Shown piece by piece: positions 25,475-34,695 of a stretch of DNA of 51,727 nucleotides. Position 1 is the first letter of the stretch. Each line of letters starts with the position of its first letter. The DNA is from JBCBZH01 sp039815415 (GTDB lineage: Bacteria > Bacteroidota > Rhodothermia > Rhodothermales > Rubricoccaceae). Made by a program: the position numbers and the translations under genes. Below the pieces are notes generated by a model. That model worked only from the letters and a program-made list of their open reading frames with translations, did not search any database and was not told the DNA's origin. Location: positions 1-51,727 of the forward strand of contig JBCBZH010000001.1 of the NCBI GenBank assembly GCA_039815415.1. Reading direction: 5' to 3'.

Positions 25475-26002
25475 GTCAAGCTGGCGAGTGGGAGAGCACC
25501 GCGTTCGTTCCTCACAGCCATGGCGAGGAGCCGAGCGACGTGACAATCTCGCCATGGTATAAGTTGGGTGTGGAAGGCGTCTCTCGGGACCGCCAGCTCA
25601 ACAAACGCGGAGAGCTGGGTATCGGCGGTCTGGCGAGAATGCACCCAGGTCCACACTGAGCGGGAGCATCTTGGACATCCGGGACTCACTGTTCTTGGAG
25701 GGCTTCGGCGCGTGTCGCGCTAAGGGCATACACGCAGTCCACCCGGCTGTAGACACGTCAGGGCATAGCGGTCTGCCAGCCCAAAGCGCCACTGCATCAG
25801 TGCAGACGCCGGTGTGTTGGGGAGAATGCGTTCCAGCTAAGCGCCGCTGAGACCACCGCTGTGTTCGCGAGGAAAGTCCGTTCGGTATCTACCGATGACG
25901 GCTGTAGCGGGGTGTGCGCTAATGTGCCAACGCGGACCACGGCAAATTGTCCGCGTCCAAGCTTTCAGGGACCGGCATGCATCCAAACACGGGAGCCCAA
26001 TA
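25475..26002. other. 528-bp gene-free stretch between aminotransferase and barrel genes
   Basis: I see no gene here. It lacks REP arms; degenerate forms of the recurrent word occur (CCGCCAGCTCAAC at 25590). Base composition is lower in GC than average. A CACTGCATCAGTG hairpin lies near 25790. It could be remnant or horizontally acquired DNA. Confidence 0.5.
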
Positions 26003-26686
26003 TCAGAAATCAACCCCCACCCCGATACTTCCCGTCAGCGCGAGGGCTTCGATGCCAGATCCTGCTAGAGCCACATGGCCGCGCACGTCTGCACGTGCTG
26101 TGAGATCACCGAAGAAGGGCGCAGCGATGTTCAGGGGGCGCTCTGCACCTAGGCTGGCAGTCACTTGTGGAAAGATGTGAGATGGGCGAAGGGTCTCAGG
26201 ATTCATCAGCGTCAAGAGCCCGCCTCCTACAGAAGCCGATCCGATGATGGTGTCGAACGCCTGCTGATGAACTCGCAGGCCGACATCATAAGCCCCATAC
26301 CAGTGTCCTCGGGACGGTACCGTGGTGCCTGAGTTGGTTTTTACGTTGGCGTCCAGGCTGGTGGGTGTGAACAGAGCACCGGCCTCAATCATCACGTCAT
26401 CGCGCAGGCGGTACGTCGCCCGGGCTCCGGTGGTCATCGTGAGGCCTCGCGCGCGATCGCTCGGAGCCGGATTGAGAAAGTCGACCGCGGGCTCACGTTC
26501 GAAAATGGCCACGTTATAGTCATACCGTCCGTTCGTGAACCCGGCATTTGAGAAATAGCCTGAGCCAAGGGTGATATACACCCGGAGAGGTGCGGCCTCT
26601 TCTATTGACTGCGCAGTGGCCGTGGTGAGTGCGAGAGACGCTACAACCAGCAGTGTGGAGATACGTACGGAATTAGAGCCGGACAT
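26003..26686 (-). CDS. Predicted outer-membrane beta-barrel protein
   Basis: 227 residues from ATG 26686 with a signal peptide cut after about residue 25 (ALTTATAQ). Alternating hydrophobic strands and a C-terminal aromatic end (IGVGVDF) suggest an eight- to ten-stranded barrel. I do not recognise a family. Its start lies 14 nt inside the upstream lipoprotein gene, so the two are one operon and may act together in the outer membrane. Codon use is less GC-rich than in the housekeeping genes nearby. Confidence 0.75.
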   Translation of the reverse strand: MSGSNSVRISTLLVVASLALTTATAQSIEEAAPLRVYITLGSGYFSNAGFTNGRYDYNVAIFEREPAVDFLNPAPSDRARGLTMTTGARATYRLRDDVMIEAGALFTPTSLDANVKTNSGTTVPSRGHWYGAYDVGLRVHQQAFDTIIGSASVGGGLLTLMNPETLRPSHIFPQVTASLGAERPLNIAAPFFGDLTARADVRGHVALAGSGIEALALTGSIGVGVDF

Positions 26687-27164
26687 CGAATACACCGGAG
26701 ATGGGGTTGGGATCGTCTGGGCGGGTGGTGAAGGAGAAGGACCCCGAAAGGCGAGATCCGTCTGCCACATCAAGGGTCAGTGTGCCGACCTCGACATCCG
26801 GCCAAGAGAACGTGGCCAATCCACCTCGGGGCCCGGCCAGGAAAAACGTGACCTCGTCTCGGTCGTCTACAAGGTCATAGGTCCGACCTTCCTCAGGAGC
26901 AACAAGAGTGATGTGTGCGCCGGCAACGGGATCCGATCTGTTGAATCCGCCAGCTCCGCCGAAAGAGCCATCCTCCACGCCGAGAGAGCGGAACTGGAAC
27001 GCCACAACATCGACGTCCTGAGCAATGAAGAGGCATTCGGACACAAAAGTGTTGAAGCCATCCGAGAATGAGAATGTGCTCTCGCTGGAGCAGCCCTCAG
27101 AGAGGGCGTCACACCCACTTAGGGCCAAGGACGCGCTGGTGATGAGGAGAATCAGGGGTCGCAT
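26673..27164 (-). CDS. Small predicted lipoprotein, operon partner of the barrel protein
   Basis: 163 residues from ATG 27164. The lipobox LALSGC puts the lipid-modified Cys at about residue 18. The mature part is beta-rich and acidic, with 'VAFQFRSLGVEDGSFGG', 'TFFLAGPRGGLATFSWPDV' and 'SRLSGSFSFTTRPDD' strands, and ends in 'SGVFDVRL'. Three further Cys follow (DALSEGCSS.., and one in SECLF). The gene overlaps the barrel gene by 14 nt. No known family is recognised. The style matches lipoproteins of unknown function common in Rhodothermia. Confidence 0.72.
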   Translation of the reverse strand: MRPLILLITSASLALSGCDALSEGCSSESTFSFSDGFNTFVSECLFIAQDVDVVAFQFRSLGVEDGSFGGAGGFNRSDPVAGAHITLVAPEEGRTYDLVDDRDEVTFFLAGPRGGLATFSWPDVEVGTLTLDVADGSRLSGSFSFTTRPDDPNPISGVFDVRL

Positions 27165-27325
27165 AAGGAAGAAGGCTGGGGCCATTCACATACACAACCG
27201 AGATCCAGTCTCCATGTGGCTCACCCCCGCTCCTTGTTCAGCGGGCGCATTTCTGTCAGGGCTAGTGGGCGGCCGACGCAGACTTAATCCTTAGCGGACT
27301 CAATTCTTCATCCATTCGCTTGGCG

Positions 27326-28600
27326 CTACCGGCCTCGCGAGCCGCGGCCGCGTCCCTTGCCACCACCGGCGCCCCGGTTGGGCTGTGGCGACTTCTTTCG
27401 GTTCTTGTGACCGCGCGGGTTGGAGCGCTTCTTCGTGGCTGTCGTCAGCGCGTCGGCCATCGTCGGTCTAGCGAAGCCCTCGAATGTGGCCTCCTCGATG
27501 GGTTTCCCGATGTGCCGCTCGATGCCCTTCAGGTTGCCGCGCTCGGCGGCGTTGACGAACGAGATGGCGTCCCCGGTAGCGTCCGCCCGCCCTGTCCGGC
27601 CGATGCGGTGGATGTAGTCCTCCGGGATGTTGGGGGTGTCGAAGTTGATGACGTGCGAGATGCCGTCGATGTCGATGCCACGTGCGGCGATGTCGGTGGC
27701 GACAAGAATCTGATACTGCCCATCCTCGAAGCCCTTAAGCGCGCGTTGGCGTTGGCCTTGGGACCGGTTTGAGTGGATGGCGATGGCATCGTACCCCGCG
27801 CGGTCGAGCTTCTTGCGGATGCGGTCGGCGCGGTACTTGGTCCGCGAGAACACGATCATCTTGTCCACCGGTTCGGTGTCGAGCAGGTGATGCAGCAGGT
27901 TCTGCTTCTCAGCCTCCGCGATGTGCACGGCGCGTTGCGCGACCGTCTTGGCGGGGTCGCGCCGTTTGCCCACCTCCACGGTCTCTGGCTTGTAGAGGAT
28001 GCTCTTCGCGAGCTTCTGGATCTCCGGTGGCATGGTGGCCGAGAACAGCATCGTCTGGCGCTGCTCTGGCACCAGCGCGACGATCTTGCGGATGTCGCGG
28101 ATGAAGCCCATGTCGAACATCCGGTCAGCTTCGTCCAGCACGAGGATGTCCACGAACGAGAGGTCGATTTCGTTCGAGCTGGCGAAGTCCAGCAGGCGCC
28201 CAGGCGTCGCCACAGCGATGTCGATGCCGTTGCGGAGCGCCGTACGCTGCGGCCCCTTGCCGACGCCGCCGTAGATCGTCGCGCTCTTGAGTCGCGTCGT
28301 GGCTCCGTACGTCTGGATGGCGTCCTCCACCTGGATCGCTAGCTCGCGGGTGGGCGTCACCACCAGGGCTCGGATGGGGCGCTTCTTGCCTGTGGAGGGC
28401 TCGCGGACGAGGTAGTCGAGAATCGGCAGCACGAACGCCGCCGTTTTGCCCGTGCCGGTCTGCGCCACGCCCACCACGTCGATGCCCTTGAGGGCATGGG
28501 GCAGGGTGGCTGCCTGGACGGGCGTCGGGGTGGTGTATCCCGCCTCGCGAACGCCCTGGCGGACGGGCGTTGCGAGGTCGAAGGCGTCGAAGGAAGGCAT
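27326..28600 (-). CDS. DEAD-box RNA helicase (RhlE-like)
   Basis: 424 residues from ATG 28600 (MPSFDAFDLATPVRQGV). The ordered motifs are Q-motif 'YTTPTPVQ', Walker A AQTGTGKT (46-53), PTRELA, GG, TPGR, DEAD (156-159), SAT, 'IVFSRTKYRADRI', 'ATDIAARGIDI' and HRIGRTGR. The C-terminal ~45 residues are a basic Lys/Arg/Gly tail (ending RGRGSRGR) typical of RNA-tethering extensions. The upstream frame to 28726 is open but runs through a repeat palindrome and is not family-like. Likely roles are ribosome assembly or cold-stress RNA remodelling. Confidence 0.95.
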   Translation of the reverse strand: MPSFDAFDLATPVRQGVREAGYTTPTPVQAATLPHALKGIDVVGVAQTGTGKTAAFVLPILDYLVREPSTGKKRPIRALVVTPTRELAIQVEDAIQTYGATTRLKSATIYGGVGKGPQRTALRNGIDIAVATPGRLLDFASSNEIDLSFVDILVLDEADRMFDMGFIRDIRKIVALVPEQRQTMLFSATMPPEIQKLAKSILYKPETVEVGKRRDPAKTVAQRAVHIAEAEKQNLLHHLLDTEPVDKMIVFSRTKYRADRIRKKLDRAGYDAIAIHSNRSQGQRQRALKGFEDGQYQILVATDIAARGIDIDGISHVINFDTPNIPEDYIHRIGRTGRADATGDAISFVNAAERGNLKGIERHIGKPIEEATFEGFARPTMADALTTATKKRSNPRGHKNRKKSPQPNRGAGGGKGRGRGSRGR

Positions 28601-28667
28601 GCAGTCAGAGTCCGGGGGCTGCAAGGTCTGCACGTCGTCCTGGTTTGGCCTCTGCGCGGTCTTCGTT

Positions 28668-28685
28668 CGCCAGCTCGAGCTGGCG
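28668..28685. repeat. Perfect 18-bp palindrome CGCCAGCTCGAGCTGGCG, intergenic
   Basis: Second full copy, upstream of the DEAD-box helicase start on the minus strand. A one-mismatch copy (28845-28862) lies 160 nt further on between two REP arms. Confidence 0.95.
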
Positions 28686-28780
28686 CAGAACGACGAGGGT
28701 TCAATCGAGCAGGAGAGATGTGGCATCCCTCTCTTTATTCAGCAGGGCCGCTACGTGCAAGCTCACTACCCTCCCCCAAA

Positions 28781-28916
28781 GTCATCCTGAGCGAAGTGAG
28801 CGGACGCGAATGCAGTCGAAGGATCTCAGGATTGCATGACGGTTCCCCAGCTCGAGCTGGCGCTGTGCTCGGAGGAGATCCTTCGACTCCGCCCTCCGGG
28901 CTCCGCTCAGGAGGAC
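28781..28916. repeat. Inverted REP pair between helicase and AbgT genes
   Basis: 'GTCATCCTGAGCGAAGTGAG..AAGGATCTC' faces 'GAGATCCTTCGACTCC..CTCAGGAGGA'. The palindromic word copy 28845-28862 is centred in the loop. Confidence 0.88.
28845..28862. repeat. Near-perfect palindrome of the recurrent word (one mismatch)
   Basis: Reads CCCCAGCTCGAGCTGGCG. It occupies the central loop of the REP pair 28781-28916, so the REP arms flank it symmetrically. Confidence 0.9.
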
Positions 28917-29122
28917 TCAGATTGAGAGGTCGTGTCAGAACCTAGCGGCCTTGTCTCTTGAGCCAGTGACAGGGAGGGGGAGCATGGGATTCAGGTTCCT
29001 CGGATTCTCAGTTTGCCTCCGAGAACAGCCGGGCTCGAGTCGATGTAGTCACGCCATTCCATACGTCTGGTTCATCCATACGAGCTTGAGCAAGGGGCTC
29101 TCGAGCTGGCGACTCCCGGCGG

Positions 29123-30760
29123 CTACGGCGTGTAGTACGTCGGCGCCTCGGGGCCGACCGGCATCCCGAGTAGGAAGACCCACACGTAGAACAGCGTAAT
29201 CCAGCCGAGCAGGAAGAAGATGGTGTACGGTAGCATCATCGCCACGACGGTCCCGACGCCTGCCTTCCGGTCGTACTTAACCATGAACGCCAGGATCAGC
29301 CCGAAGTAGCTCATCATCGGCGTGATGATGTTGGTCGTGGAATCGCCGATGCGGTAGGCCGCCTGGATCACCTCGGGCGAGAAGCCGATCAGCATCAGCA
29401 TCGGTACGAAGATGGGCGCCGTGACGGCCCACTGCGCGCTGGCGGACCCCAGCATGAGGTTCACGAAGCAGCACATAAAGATGAACGGGATGAACACGGC
29501 AGGCCCCGTCAGCCCGGCGGCTTCCAACCCGTTGGCGCCCGTGACGGCCAGGATGGCGCCGAGGTTGGTCCACCCGAAGAAGGCCACGAACTGCGCCGCA
29601 AAGAACACCAGCACGATGTAGAGCCCAAGCGTCGACATCGACTTCGCCATGCCGTCTACCACGTCGCGGTCGCTGCGCATAGAGCCGGTTACCCAGCCGT
29701 AGACCACACCCGGGACGAGGAAGAACACGAAGATGAGCGCTACGATGCCGCGCAGGAACGGACTTCGGAGGACGTCGCCGGTCTCAGGATTGCGAAGCAC
29801 ACCGCCCTCGGGTACCACCGCCAGCGCGACGAGCCCAGCCACGACGGCCACCGCCACGGCAGCCCACTTCAGCCCGCGCACCTCGTCTGTCGAGAGCGGG
29901 TCCATGCGCGGCGGCGGCAGGTCCTCGCTTGCAATGGACGGATCGTACGTGCCGAGCTGAGGTTCCACAAACCTGTGCGTCACCCACGTGCCGATGCCGG
30001 CGATCAGGAAAGTGCTGATCACCATGAAGTAGTAGTTGACCGCTGCATGGACCTCATATCCAGGGTCGATCAGCTGCGCCGCCTCCTGTGTGATGCCTGC
30101 CAGGAGCGGGTCCACCGTGCCGATGAGCAGGTTGGCTGAGTAGCCGCCGGAAACACCCGCGAAGGCTGCTGCCATGCCTGCGAGCGGGTGCCTCCCGAGC
30201 GCGTGGAAGATGACCGCCGCGAGCGGAATCAGAACCACATAGCCCATCTCCGATGCCGTGTTGGACACCACGCCGCCAAATACGACCGCCAGCGTCATCA
30301 GCCGCGCCGGTGCCTTCTGCACGAGCAGGCGGATTGCTGCGGTCAGGAGCCCGGAGTGCTCGGCCACGCCCACGCCGAGGAGTGCCACGAGAACCGTCCC
30401 GAGCGGAACGAAGCCCGTGAAGTTGGTCACCAGGTTCTCGACGATCATCCGGAGCCCGTCGCCGGTCATGAGGCTGACAGCTCGGATCATGCCGTCATCC
30501 GCTCGGCCGCGAGCGCCTTCTGGGCGCGGGTCGTCCACGGCGAGGTCGGCCCAGCCTGCGATGCCACTGACGAGGATCACCGCCAGCGCGAAGAGCGCGA
30601 AGAGCGTGACGGGGTGGGGGAGGAGGTTGCCTAGCCACTCGACCGTGCGGAGGAACCGGGCGAACCACCCGCGTCCCCCATCACCCGGTGTGCGGTCCGG
30701 CGGATCGTCGTCGGCGGGGCGGGGAAACTCCTCGGGGGCAGGCGGGATGGCGTCAGGCAT
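29123..30760 (-). CDS. AbgT-family transporter
   Basis: 545 residues from ATG 30760 (MPDAIPPAPEE). An acidic Pro-rich cytoplasmic head precedes about 11 helices. AbgT family markers are 'GVSGGYSANLLIGTVDPLLAGITQ', 'GVVSNTASEMGYVVLIPLAA', and the C-terminal 'LMLGSASAQWAVTAPIFVPM' and 'IGDSTTNIITPMMSYFGLIL' hairpins. Members import p-aminobenzoyl-glutamate or export sulfonamides by proton coupling; which applies here is not decidable. A TATCTT box lies 21 nt upstream, and CTCGAGCTGGCG follows the stop by 11 nt. Confidence 0.93.
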   Translation of the reverse strand: MPDAIPPAPEEFPRPADDDPPDRTPGDGGRGWFARFLRTVEWLGNLLPHPVTLFALFALAVILVSGIAGWADLAVDDPRPEGARGRADDGMIRAVSLMTGDGLRMIVENLVTNFTGFVPLGTVLVALLGVGVAEHSGLLTAAIRLLVQKAPARLMTLAVVFGGVVSNTASEMGYVVLIPLAAVIFHALGRHPLAGMAAAFAGVSGGYSANLLIGTVDPLLAGITQEAAQLIDPGYEVHAAVNYYFMVISTFLIAGIGTWVTHRFVEPQLGTYDPSIASEDLPPPRMDPLSTDEVRGLKWAAVAVAVVAGLVALAVVPEGGVLRNPETGDVLRSPFLRGIVALIFVFFLVPGVVYGWVTGSMRSDRDVVDGMAKSMSTLGLYIVLVFFAAQFVAFFGWTNLGAILAVTGANGLEAAGLTGPAVFIPFIFMCCFVNLMLGSASAQWAVTAPIFVPMLMLIGFSPEVIQAAYRIGDSTTNIITPMMSYFGLILAFMVKYDRKAGVGTVVAMMLPYTIFFLLGWITLFYVWVFLLGMPVGPEAPTYYTP

Positions 30761-30780
30761 GGGCAAGCAGGCAAAGCGCG

Positions 30781-30786
30781 AAGATA
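30781..30786 (-). promoter_or_regulatory. Possible -10 box (TATCTT) of the AbgT gene
   Basis: Reverse complement of AAGATA, 20 nt upstream of the ATG. If it were a true -10 the leader would be very short. Confidence 0.25.
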
Positions 30787-31029
30787 TCAGACGGGCCGCC
30801 AAGTCCGCCGCCGGCGTCACGCCCTAGTTCTGGAGGCAACTCTCGAGCTGGTGATCAGAACCGGTGAGGCCTCTCCTCAATGCTGTCATGCCTGTCCCTG
30901 CCTCCGCAAGGATGGACTCCGGGAGGCATCCCACGCGTCAGCTCGAGATGATCGACCAACTCGACGGCTCCAGAAGACAGCCTTCTCTCATCGCCAGCGT
31001 CTAGGAGGACGTGTACACTTCGCGTCCAG

Positions 31030-31163
31030 CCTTGTCATCCTGAGCCGCTAGGCCGACGCAGTCAACGTGATTCAGGATCTCATGCCCAAAGTTGAAACGT
31101 ATCGCCAACCTGAGATTCCGAATCGAGTTGACTGCGTCGGCCTTGCGGCTCGGAATGACAAGG
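31030..31163. repeat. Long inverted REP pair (MITE-like)
   Basis: Left arm 31030-31082 (CCTTGTCATCCTGAGCCGC start, ATTCAGGATCTCA end) is nearly the reverse complement of 31111-31163 (TGAGATTCCGAATC start, AATGACAAGG end), including the shared GACGCAGTCAA core. Confidence 0.9.
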
Positions 31164-31215
31164 GAGCTACGGAAGGCCTATCTGGATGATCTCCCTTCAC
31201 CGACAGAGTCACACC

Positions 31216-31227
31216 CTCGAGCTGGCG
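31216..31227 (-). repeat. Post-stop copy of the recurrent word
   Basis: CTCGAGCTGGCG on the given strand, read CGCCAGCTCGAG in the sense of the kinase-like gene, starting 2 nt after its TAA. Comparable post-stop copies are at 11646, 19875, 24282, 29100, 32410 and 33951 (the last two with one mismatch) and 42721. Confidence 0.92.
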
Positions 31228-31229
31228 AC

Positions 31230-32351
31230 TTAGATCACGTCACCTGCGACGTCCGCCGCCGTCGCGCCGGAGAGCAGGCGCAGACTCGCAGGCTCGGCGC
31301 GTTGCATCAGCATGTCCAGCGACAGGCTCACCAGCTCGCCCATCGTGTCCGCGGTGCGGAAGGCAGGATCATCGTAATGCTCTGCAAGCGTGGCGCCGAG
31401 CCCGGCGACGTAGGCAGGCGGCGCGATAATGTCCTCGCGCATGACCTCCATCAACTCCTCGTAGCGCCGGTGACCTACGCGGAGGCGGCCCGCCATCAGT
31501 GCGCGCTCCTCGCGCTGGTACTGGTTCACTGTAGGCTCGGTAAGCTGTTCGAGCCCGAAGGCGATCACCGGGTTGTTCTGCGGGAAGAACTGCGGCAGGT
31601 AGACCTGACGGCGCGGGTGGTGACTCTGCTGGTCGAAGTCGATGGCGCGGATGCGGAAGTGCAGCTTCTCGAAGTCCGGCGTGATGTCCACGACCCAGTT
31701 GCCCGCGTGCATGTCGCCCAGCAGGCGCACGAAGCAGCGCTCGTTGAACTTGACGAACTCCTTCGCCAGCCGGACCTGATCGAACCGGTTGTCGGGCAGC
31801 GCGTCGCGGATAAACGCGTCACCTGGAAGACCGATGATGTGCTCCTCGATGAGCGTCTGGTCTCGTACGTCTGGCCCGTCTACACGGGCGAGGAAGTTGA
31901 TGGGGTTGGGCGAGAGGATGTGCTCCAGTTCGAGGCCGTAGGCCCGGCTGGCGTCGGCGCGCTTGACGTAGAAGTAGTCGAAGTTCTCGTTTAACCGGTT
32001 GACAATCCGAACGCGGAACGGTGCCGTGTTGCCGTAGAGGCACAGGTCGATGCGGTCCACGTACAGGTGCTCGACCGTCGAGATGTCACCGCCGGACTTG
32101 AGAAGCGCATACGTGAGCTTCAGTGCCTTGTGGATCTCGGCCTGCTCACTGGGCCCGTAGTAGACCGAACTCCAGAGCGTATCGTCGCCCTGCTCGTCGT
32201 AGAGCGGGATCTGGCCCGCGAAGCGCTCGATGTCATCGTAGCGCACGCCGCCCTGCACCAGTCGCCCGTAGCGGTCGAGGTACTCGGTCAAGAAGTCGCC
32301 GATGGGGTAGGCGGGCTTCTTACGGGAGATCAGGTTACGGCGGCCGTCCAC
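31230..32351 (-). CDS. Uncharacterized protein with protein-kinase-like catalytic motifs
   Basis: A 373-residue soluble protein. I recognise no named family, but motif order suggests a divergent protein-kinase-like or aminoglycoside-phosphotransferase-like fold: Lys130 in 'FDYFYVKRAD' (ATP lysine), acidic 'LIEEHIIGLPG' (169-176, hinge-like), DMHAGN at 213-218 (catalytic-loop HxDxxxxN/HGDxxxxN analogue) and AIDFD at 236-240 (DFG analogue). An N-terminal ~125-residue domain precedes it. No membrane segment. The TAA stop is followed 2 nt later by CGCCAGCTCGAG in sense. Substrate unknown. Confidence 0.7.
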   Translation of the reverse strand: MDGRRNLISRKKPAYPIGDFLTEYLDRYGRLVQGGVRYDDIERFAGQIPLYDEQGDDTLWSSVYYGPSEQAEIHKALKLTYALLKSGGDISTVEHLYVDRIDLCLYGNTAPFRVRIVNRLNENFDYFYVKRADASRAYGLELEHILSPNPINFLARVDGPDVRDQTLIEEHIIGLPGDAFIRDALPDNRFDQVRLAKEFVKFNERCFVRLLGDMHAGNWVVDITPDFEKLHFRIRAIDFDQQSHHPRRQVYLPQFFPQNNPVIAFGLEQLTEPTVNQYQREERALMAGRLRVGHRRYEELMEVMREDIIAPPAYVAGLGATLAEHYDDPAFRTADTMGELVSLSLDMLMQRAEPASLRLLSGATAADVAGDVI

Positions 32352-32421
32352 AAGCAGTCAGGAGCGAGGCACCTAAACATCGGAAGGAATCGCCAACTCG
32401 ACCAATCCCTCGAGCTGGTGA

Positions 32422-33597
32422 CTACGCTGCGACGCCCTCGACGACGTTCGCGTAGTGGGCCTCGTACCGTGGCACAATCCGGTCGATGTCGAACACGTCC
32501 ACGGCGCGCTGGCGAGCGTTCGCAGCCATGCGGGCGTGCAGTTCAGGGGTCATCAGGATCTCGCGAGCAGCAGCCGTCATGCCATCGACGTCACCGAGAG
32601 GGCGGAGGAAGCCGGTCTCGCCGTCGATGTTCAGCTCGGGGATGCCGCCGATGTCGGAGGTGAGCGCGGGCACCTCACAGGCCATCGCCTCGAGGGCCGC
32701 CAGCCCGAAGGTCTCGCTGCCCGAGGGCATCATGAACAGGTCTGCGATGGAGAGGATCTCCTCGACGGGCTCCTGCTTGCCGATGAACCGAACGTCGGAC
32801 CAGACGCCGTGCTCTCGGGCGAGAACCTCGCACGCGGCGCGGTCGGGGCCGTCGCCCACCATCAGGAGCTTGACGCCACCAGACGTGCCGTGGCATCGGT
32901 GGCCTTCGGGCCAGACGCCTTCCTTGTGAAGCCGCGCGAACACTTCCACCACGTCCGACGCCCGCTTCACCTTCCGGAAGTTGGAGACGTGCACCGTCAG
33001 GCGCTCGCCGTCCGGCGCGATGGCACGCTTGAAGTGATCCTTCGATGTTCGCTTGAACCGCTCGGTGTCCACGAAGTTGGGAATCACCTCAACCTCCTGA
33101 GAGATATCGAACGAGTCCAGGGTCTCGCGCCGGAGCCAGTCGCTCACGGAGGTCACCCCGTCGGACTGGTTGATGGCGTGCTCCACGACCGGCTTGTAGC
33201 TCGCGTCTTTCCCGACGAGGGTGATGTCGGTGCCGTGCAGCGTGGTCACGACCGGGATGCGGTGCCCATTCCGGCACAGAATGTCGCGCGCCATCACGGC
33301 GCTGGTCGCGTGCGGGACCGCGTAGTGGACGTGGAGCAGGTCCAGCTTCTCGTGCGTCACCACGTCGATCATCTTCGACGCCAGCGCGAGCGCGTAGGGC
33401 GGATACTCGAACAGCGGATACGTGTTGACACGCACCTCGTGGAAGAACACATTCTCAGCCACGTGCTCCAGCCGGAGCGGCAGCGCGTAGGCGATGAAGT
33501 GGACGGTGTGGCCGCGCTGGGCGAGCGCCTTCCCCAACTCCGTGGCGACCACGCCGGAGCCGCCGAAGGTGGGGTAACAGGTAATTCCAATCGTCAT
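32422..33597 (-). CDS. bshA: N-acetyl-alpha-D-glucosaminyl L-malate synthase BshA
   Basis: A 391-residue GT-B glycosyltransferase (family 4). It catalyses the first step of bacillithiol synthesis, UDP-GlcNAc plus L-malate. The BshA-specific opening MTIGITCYPTFGGSGVVATE and 'HVHYAVPHATSAVMA', 'TLHGTDITLVG', 'HVSNFRKVKR' and 'MPSGSETFGLAALEAMACEVP' are all present, with the EX7E glutamates in the last block. No bshB or bshC is seen in the window. The organism therefore probably uses bacillithiol, which may bear on the single-Cys thioredoxin pair at 19.9-20.8 kb. The stop abuts a CTCGAGCTGGTG copy. Confidence 0.93.
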   Translation of the reverse strand: MTIGITCYPTFGGSGVVATELGKALAQRGHTVHFIAYALPLRLEHVAENVFFHEVRVNTYPLFEYPPYALALASKMIDVVTHEKLDLLHVHYAVPHATSAVMARDILCRNGHRIPVVTTLHGTDITLVGKDASYKPVVEHAINQSDGVTSVSDWLRRETLDSFDISQEVEVIPNFVDTERFKRTSKDHFKRAIAPDGERLTVHVSNFRKVKRASDVVEVFARLHKEGVWPEGHRCHGTSGGVKLLMVGDGPDRAACEVLAREHGVWSDVRFIGKQEPVEEILSIADLFMMPSGSETFGLAALEAMACEVPALTSDIGGIPELNIDGETGFLRPLGDVDGMTAAAREILMTPELHARMAANARQRAVDVFDIDRIVPRYEAHYANVVEGVAA

Positions 33598-33713
33598 GGG
33601 GGCCGAACGCCAGAGCCGGGGTGGTGTTGCGAGGAGAGCACGTATCGAGCGGTCTACCGACTGCGCTCAGTGAGATAGAACTTCCGCCGTTGGTATCCAA
33701 CCTCCTCCATCCA

Positions 33714-33837
33714 CGTCATTCTGAGCGCAGCGAAGAATCTCGCTGTCCCTAGCGCTCGGCTCCCTAGGGGCAAAACGCTGCCACGCGACCAGATCCTTCG
33801 CACCACCGCCCGTCGGGCGAGCGGGCTCAGGATGACA
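33714..33837. repeat. Inverted REP pair between bshA and the lipoprotein gene
   Basis: 'CGTCATTCTGAGCGCAGCGAAGAATCTCG' faces 'AGATCCTTCGCACC..GCTCAGGATGACA'. A second inverted arm pair of the GATGCGTGATTCG type follows at 33870-33932. Confidence 0.85.
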
Positions 33838-33963
33838 TTTTGGTTGAAGTGCGTAACTCCTATGAGAGATGCGTGATTCGAGATGGGTTGAGGTCTCTAC
33901 GGAGCACCCTCGCGCATCCCGAATCACGCATCAGAGCCAGAAGGGCTGACTCGATCTGGCGAT

Positions 33964-34467
33964 CTAGAACTTCCGCAGACCGATCTTGAGCTGCACGTCA
34001 GCGCTGGTCACGCCCTGGTAGTCATTGTTGATGTCTTCGAGGTTGACACCGGGCTGGAAGACCTCCGCTCTGAGCCGGTCTCCGCCGCCTTCGAAGACGA
34101 TGGTGCCTGGCATGTAGAAGGACTCCAAGCGACGGTCATCGTCGAAGTTGACGCGGACATCCCGGCCGTTGACCTCATACGAACCGGTGCTGAGCACTTC
34201 TTCGACAGAGTTCTCACCAACCCGCTCGAGCGTGGCAATGCCCCCCAGCTCGAGGTTTAGCACCACGTTGTCACCGAGCACGTCGCGGAGCAGGTCAACG
34301 TCCCGGACAGCGCCTGAGGTGGGAGCCATCGTGTACTCCGTGAACTGGTAGCGCCCGGAGACCTCAAGAGCCGTGAGATCGGATTGGCCGAACAGGCCAA
34401 AGCCGCCGCAGCCCGACACCGGAAGGACGAGGGCGACGAGGAGAAGAGAAAGCAGGGAGACGCGCAT
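33964..34467 (-). CDS. Predicted lipoprotein of unknown function
   Basis: 167 residues. A signal peptide with lipobox LPVSGC (Cys at about 20) is followed by a Gly-rich linker and a small beta-rich domain in which 'SGRYQFTEYTMAP', 'VLNLELGGIATLERVGE' and 'VLSTGSYEVNGRDVRVNF' suggest a lipocalin-like or META-like fold. A TATCGT hexamer lies about 35 nt upstream. The region after its stop holds a near-copy of the repeated word (CTCGATCTGGCG, 33951-33962), directly adjacent. Transcribed divergently from the barrel gene at 34696. Confidence 0.72.
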   Translation of the reverse strand: MRVSLLSLLLVALVLPVSGCGGFGLFGQSDLTALEVSGRYQFTEYTMAPTSGAVRDVDLLRDVLGDNVVLNLELGGIATLERVGENSVEEVLSTGSYEVNGRDVRVNFDDDRRLESFYMPGTIVFEGGGDRLRAEVFQPGVNLEDINNDYQGVTSADVQLKIGLRKF

Positions 34468-34695
34468 GGGGAAGAAGGAGGTAGCAGTGGGATGAAGCCA
34501 GACGATACCTGGGGGCCTTGCGGGGCGGCTGAAGCAGGGCTGTGCGGTGGGCGGTGGACTCCGGTCGTCCGTTGAGCCTTGTGCATCAGGGCATAGGCCC
34601 CTATCGTCTGGTCTGTACAGCGATTAGATACGGCGGACGACGCAATGTGCGCCGGTCATTCGAGTACGTTCTTTTCTCCCCATCCGGTCCCTCCC

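Larger units (their letters stand above)
30761..31229. other. 469-bp intergenic region with long REP pair
   Basis: Contains the AbgT promoter candidate, CTCGAGCTGGTG (30842), the MITE-like pair 31030-31163 and the post-stop word 31216. No gene seen. Confidence 0.7.

Noticed and set aside
25700..25860. attC-like or integron-like pattern (GCCCAAA...GTTGGG)
   Set aside because: The core sites do not match RYYYAAC/GTTRRRY and no integrase or cassette structure is present.
25866..25880. GAGGAAAGTCCG, matching the first conserved region of RNase P RNA
   Set aside because: The adjoining sequence lacks the expected following bases (GGGCTCC), and the terminal conserved region (ACAGAA..) is not found within 400 nt, so no RNase P RNA is called.
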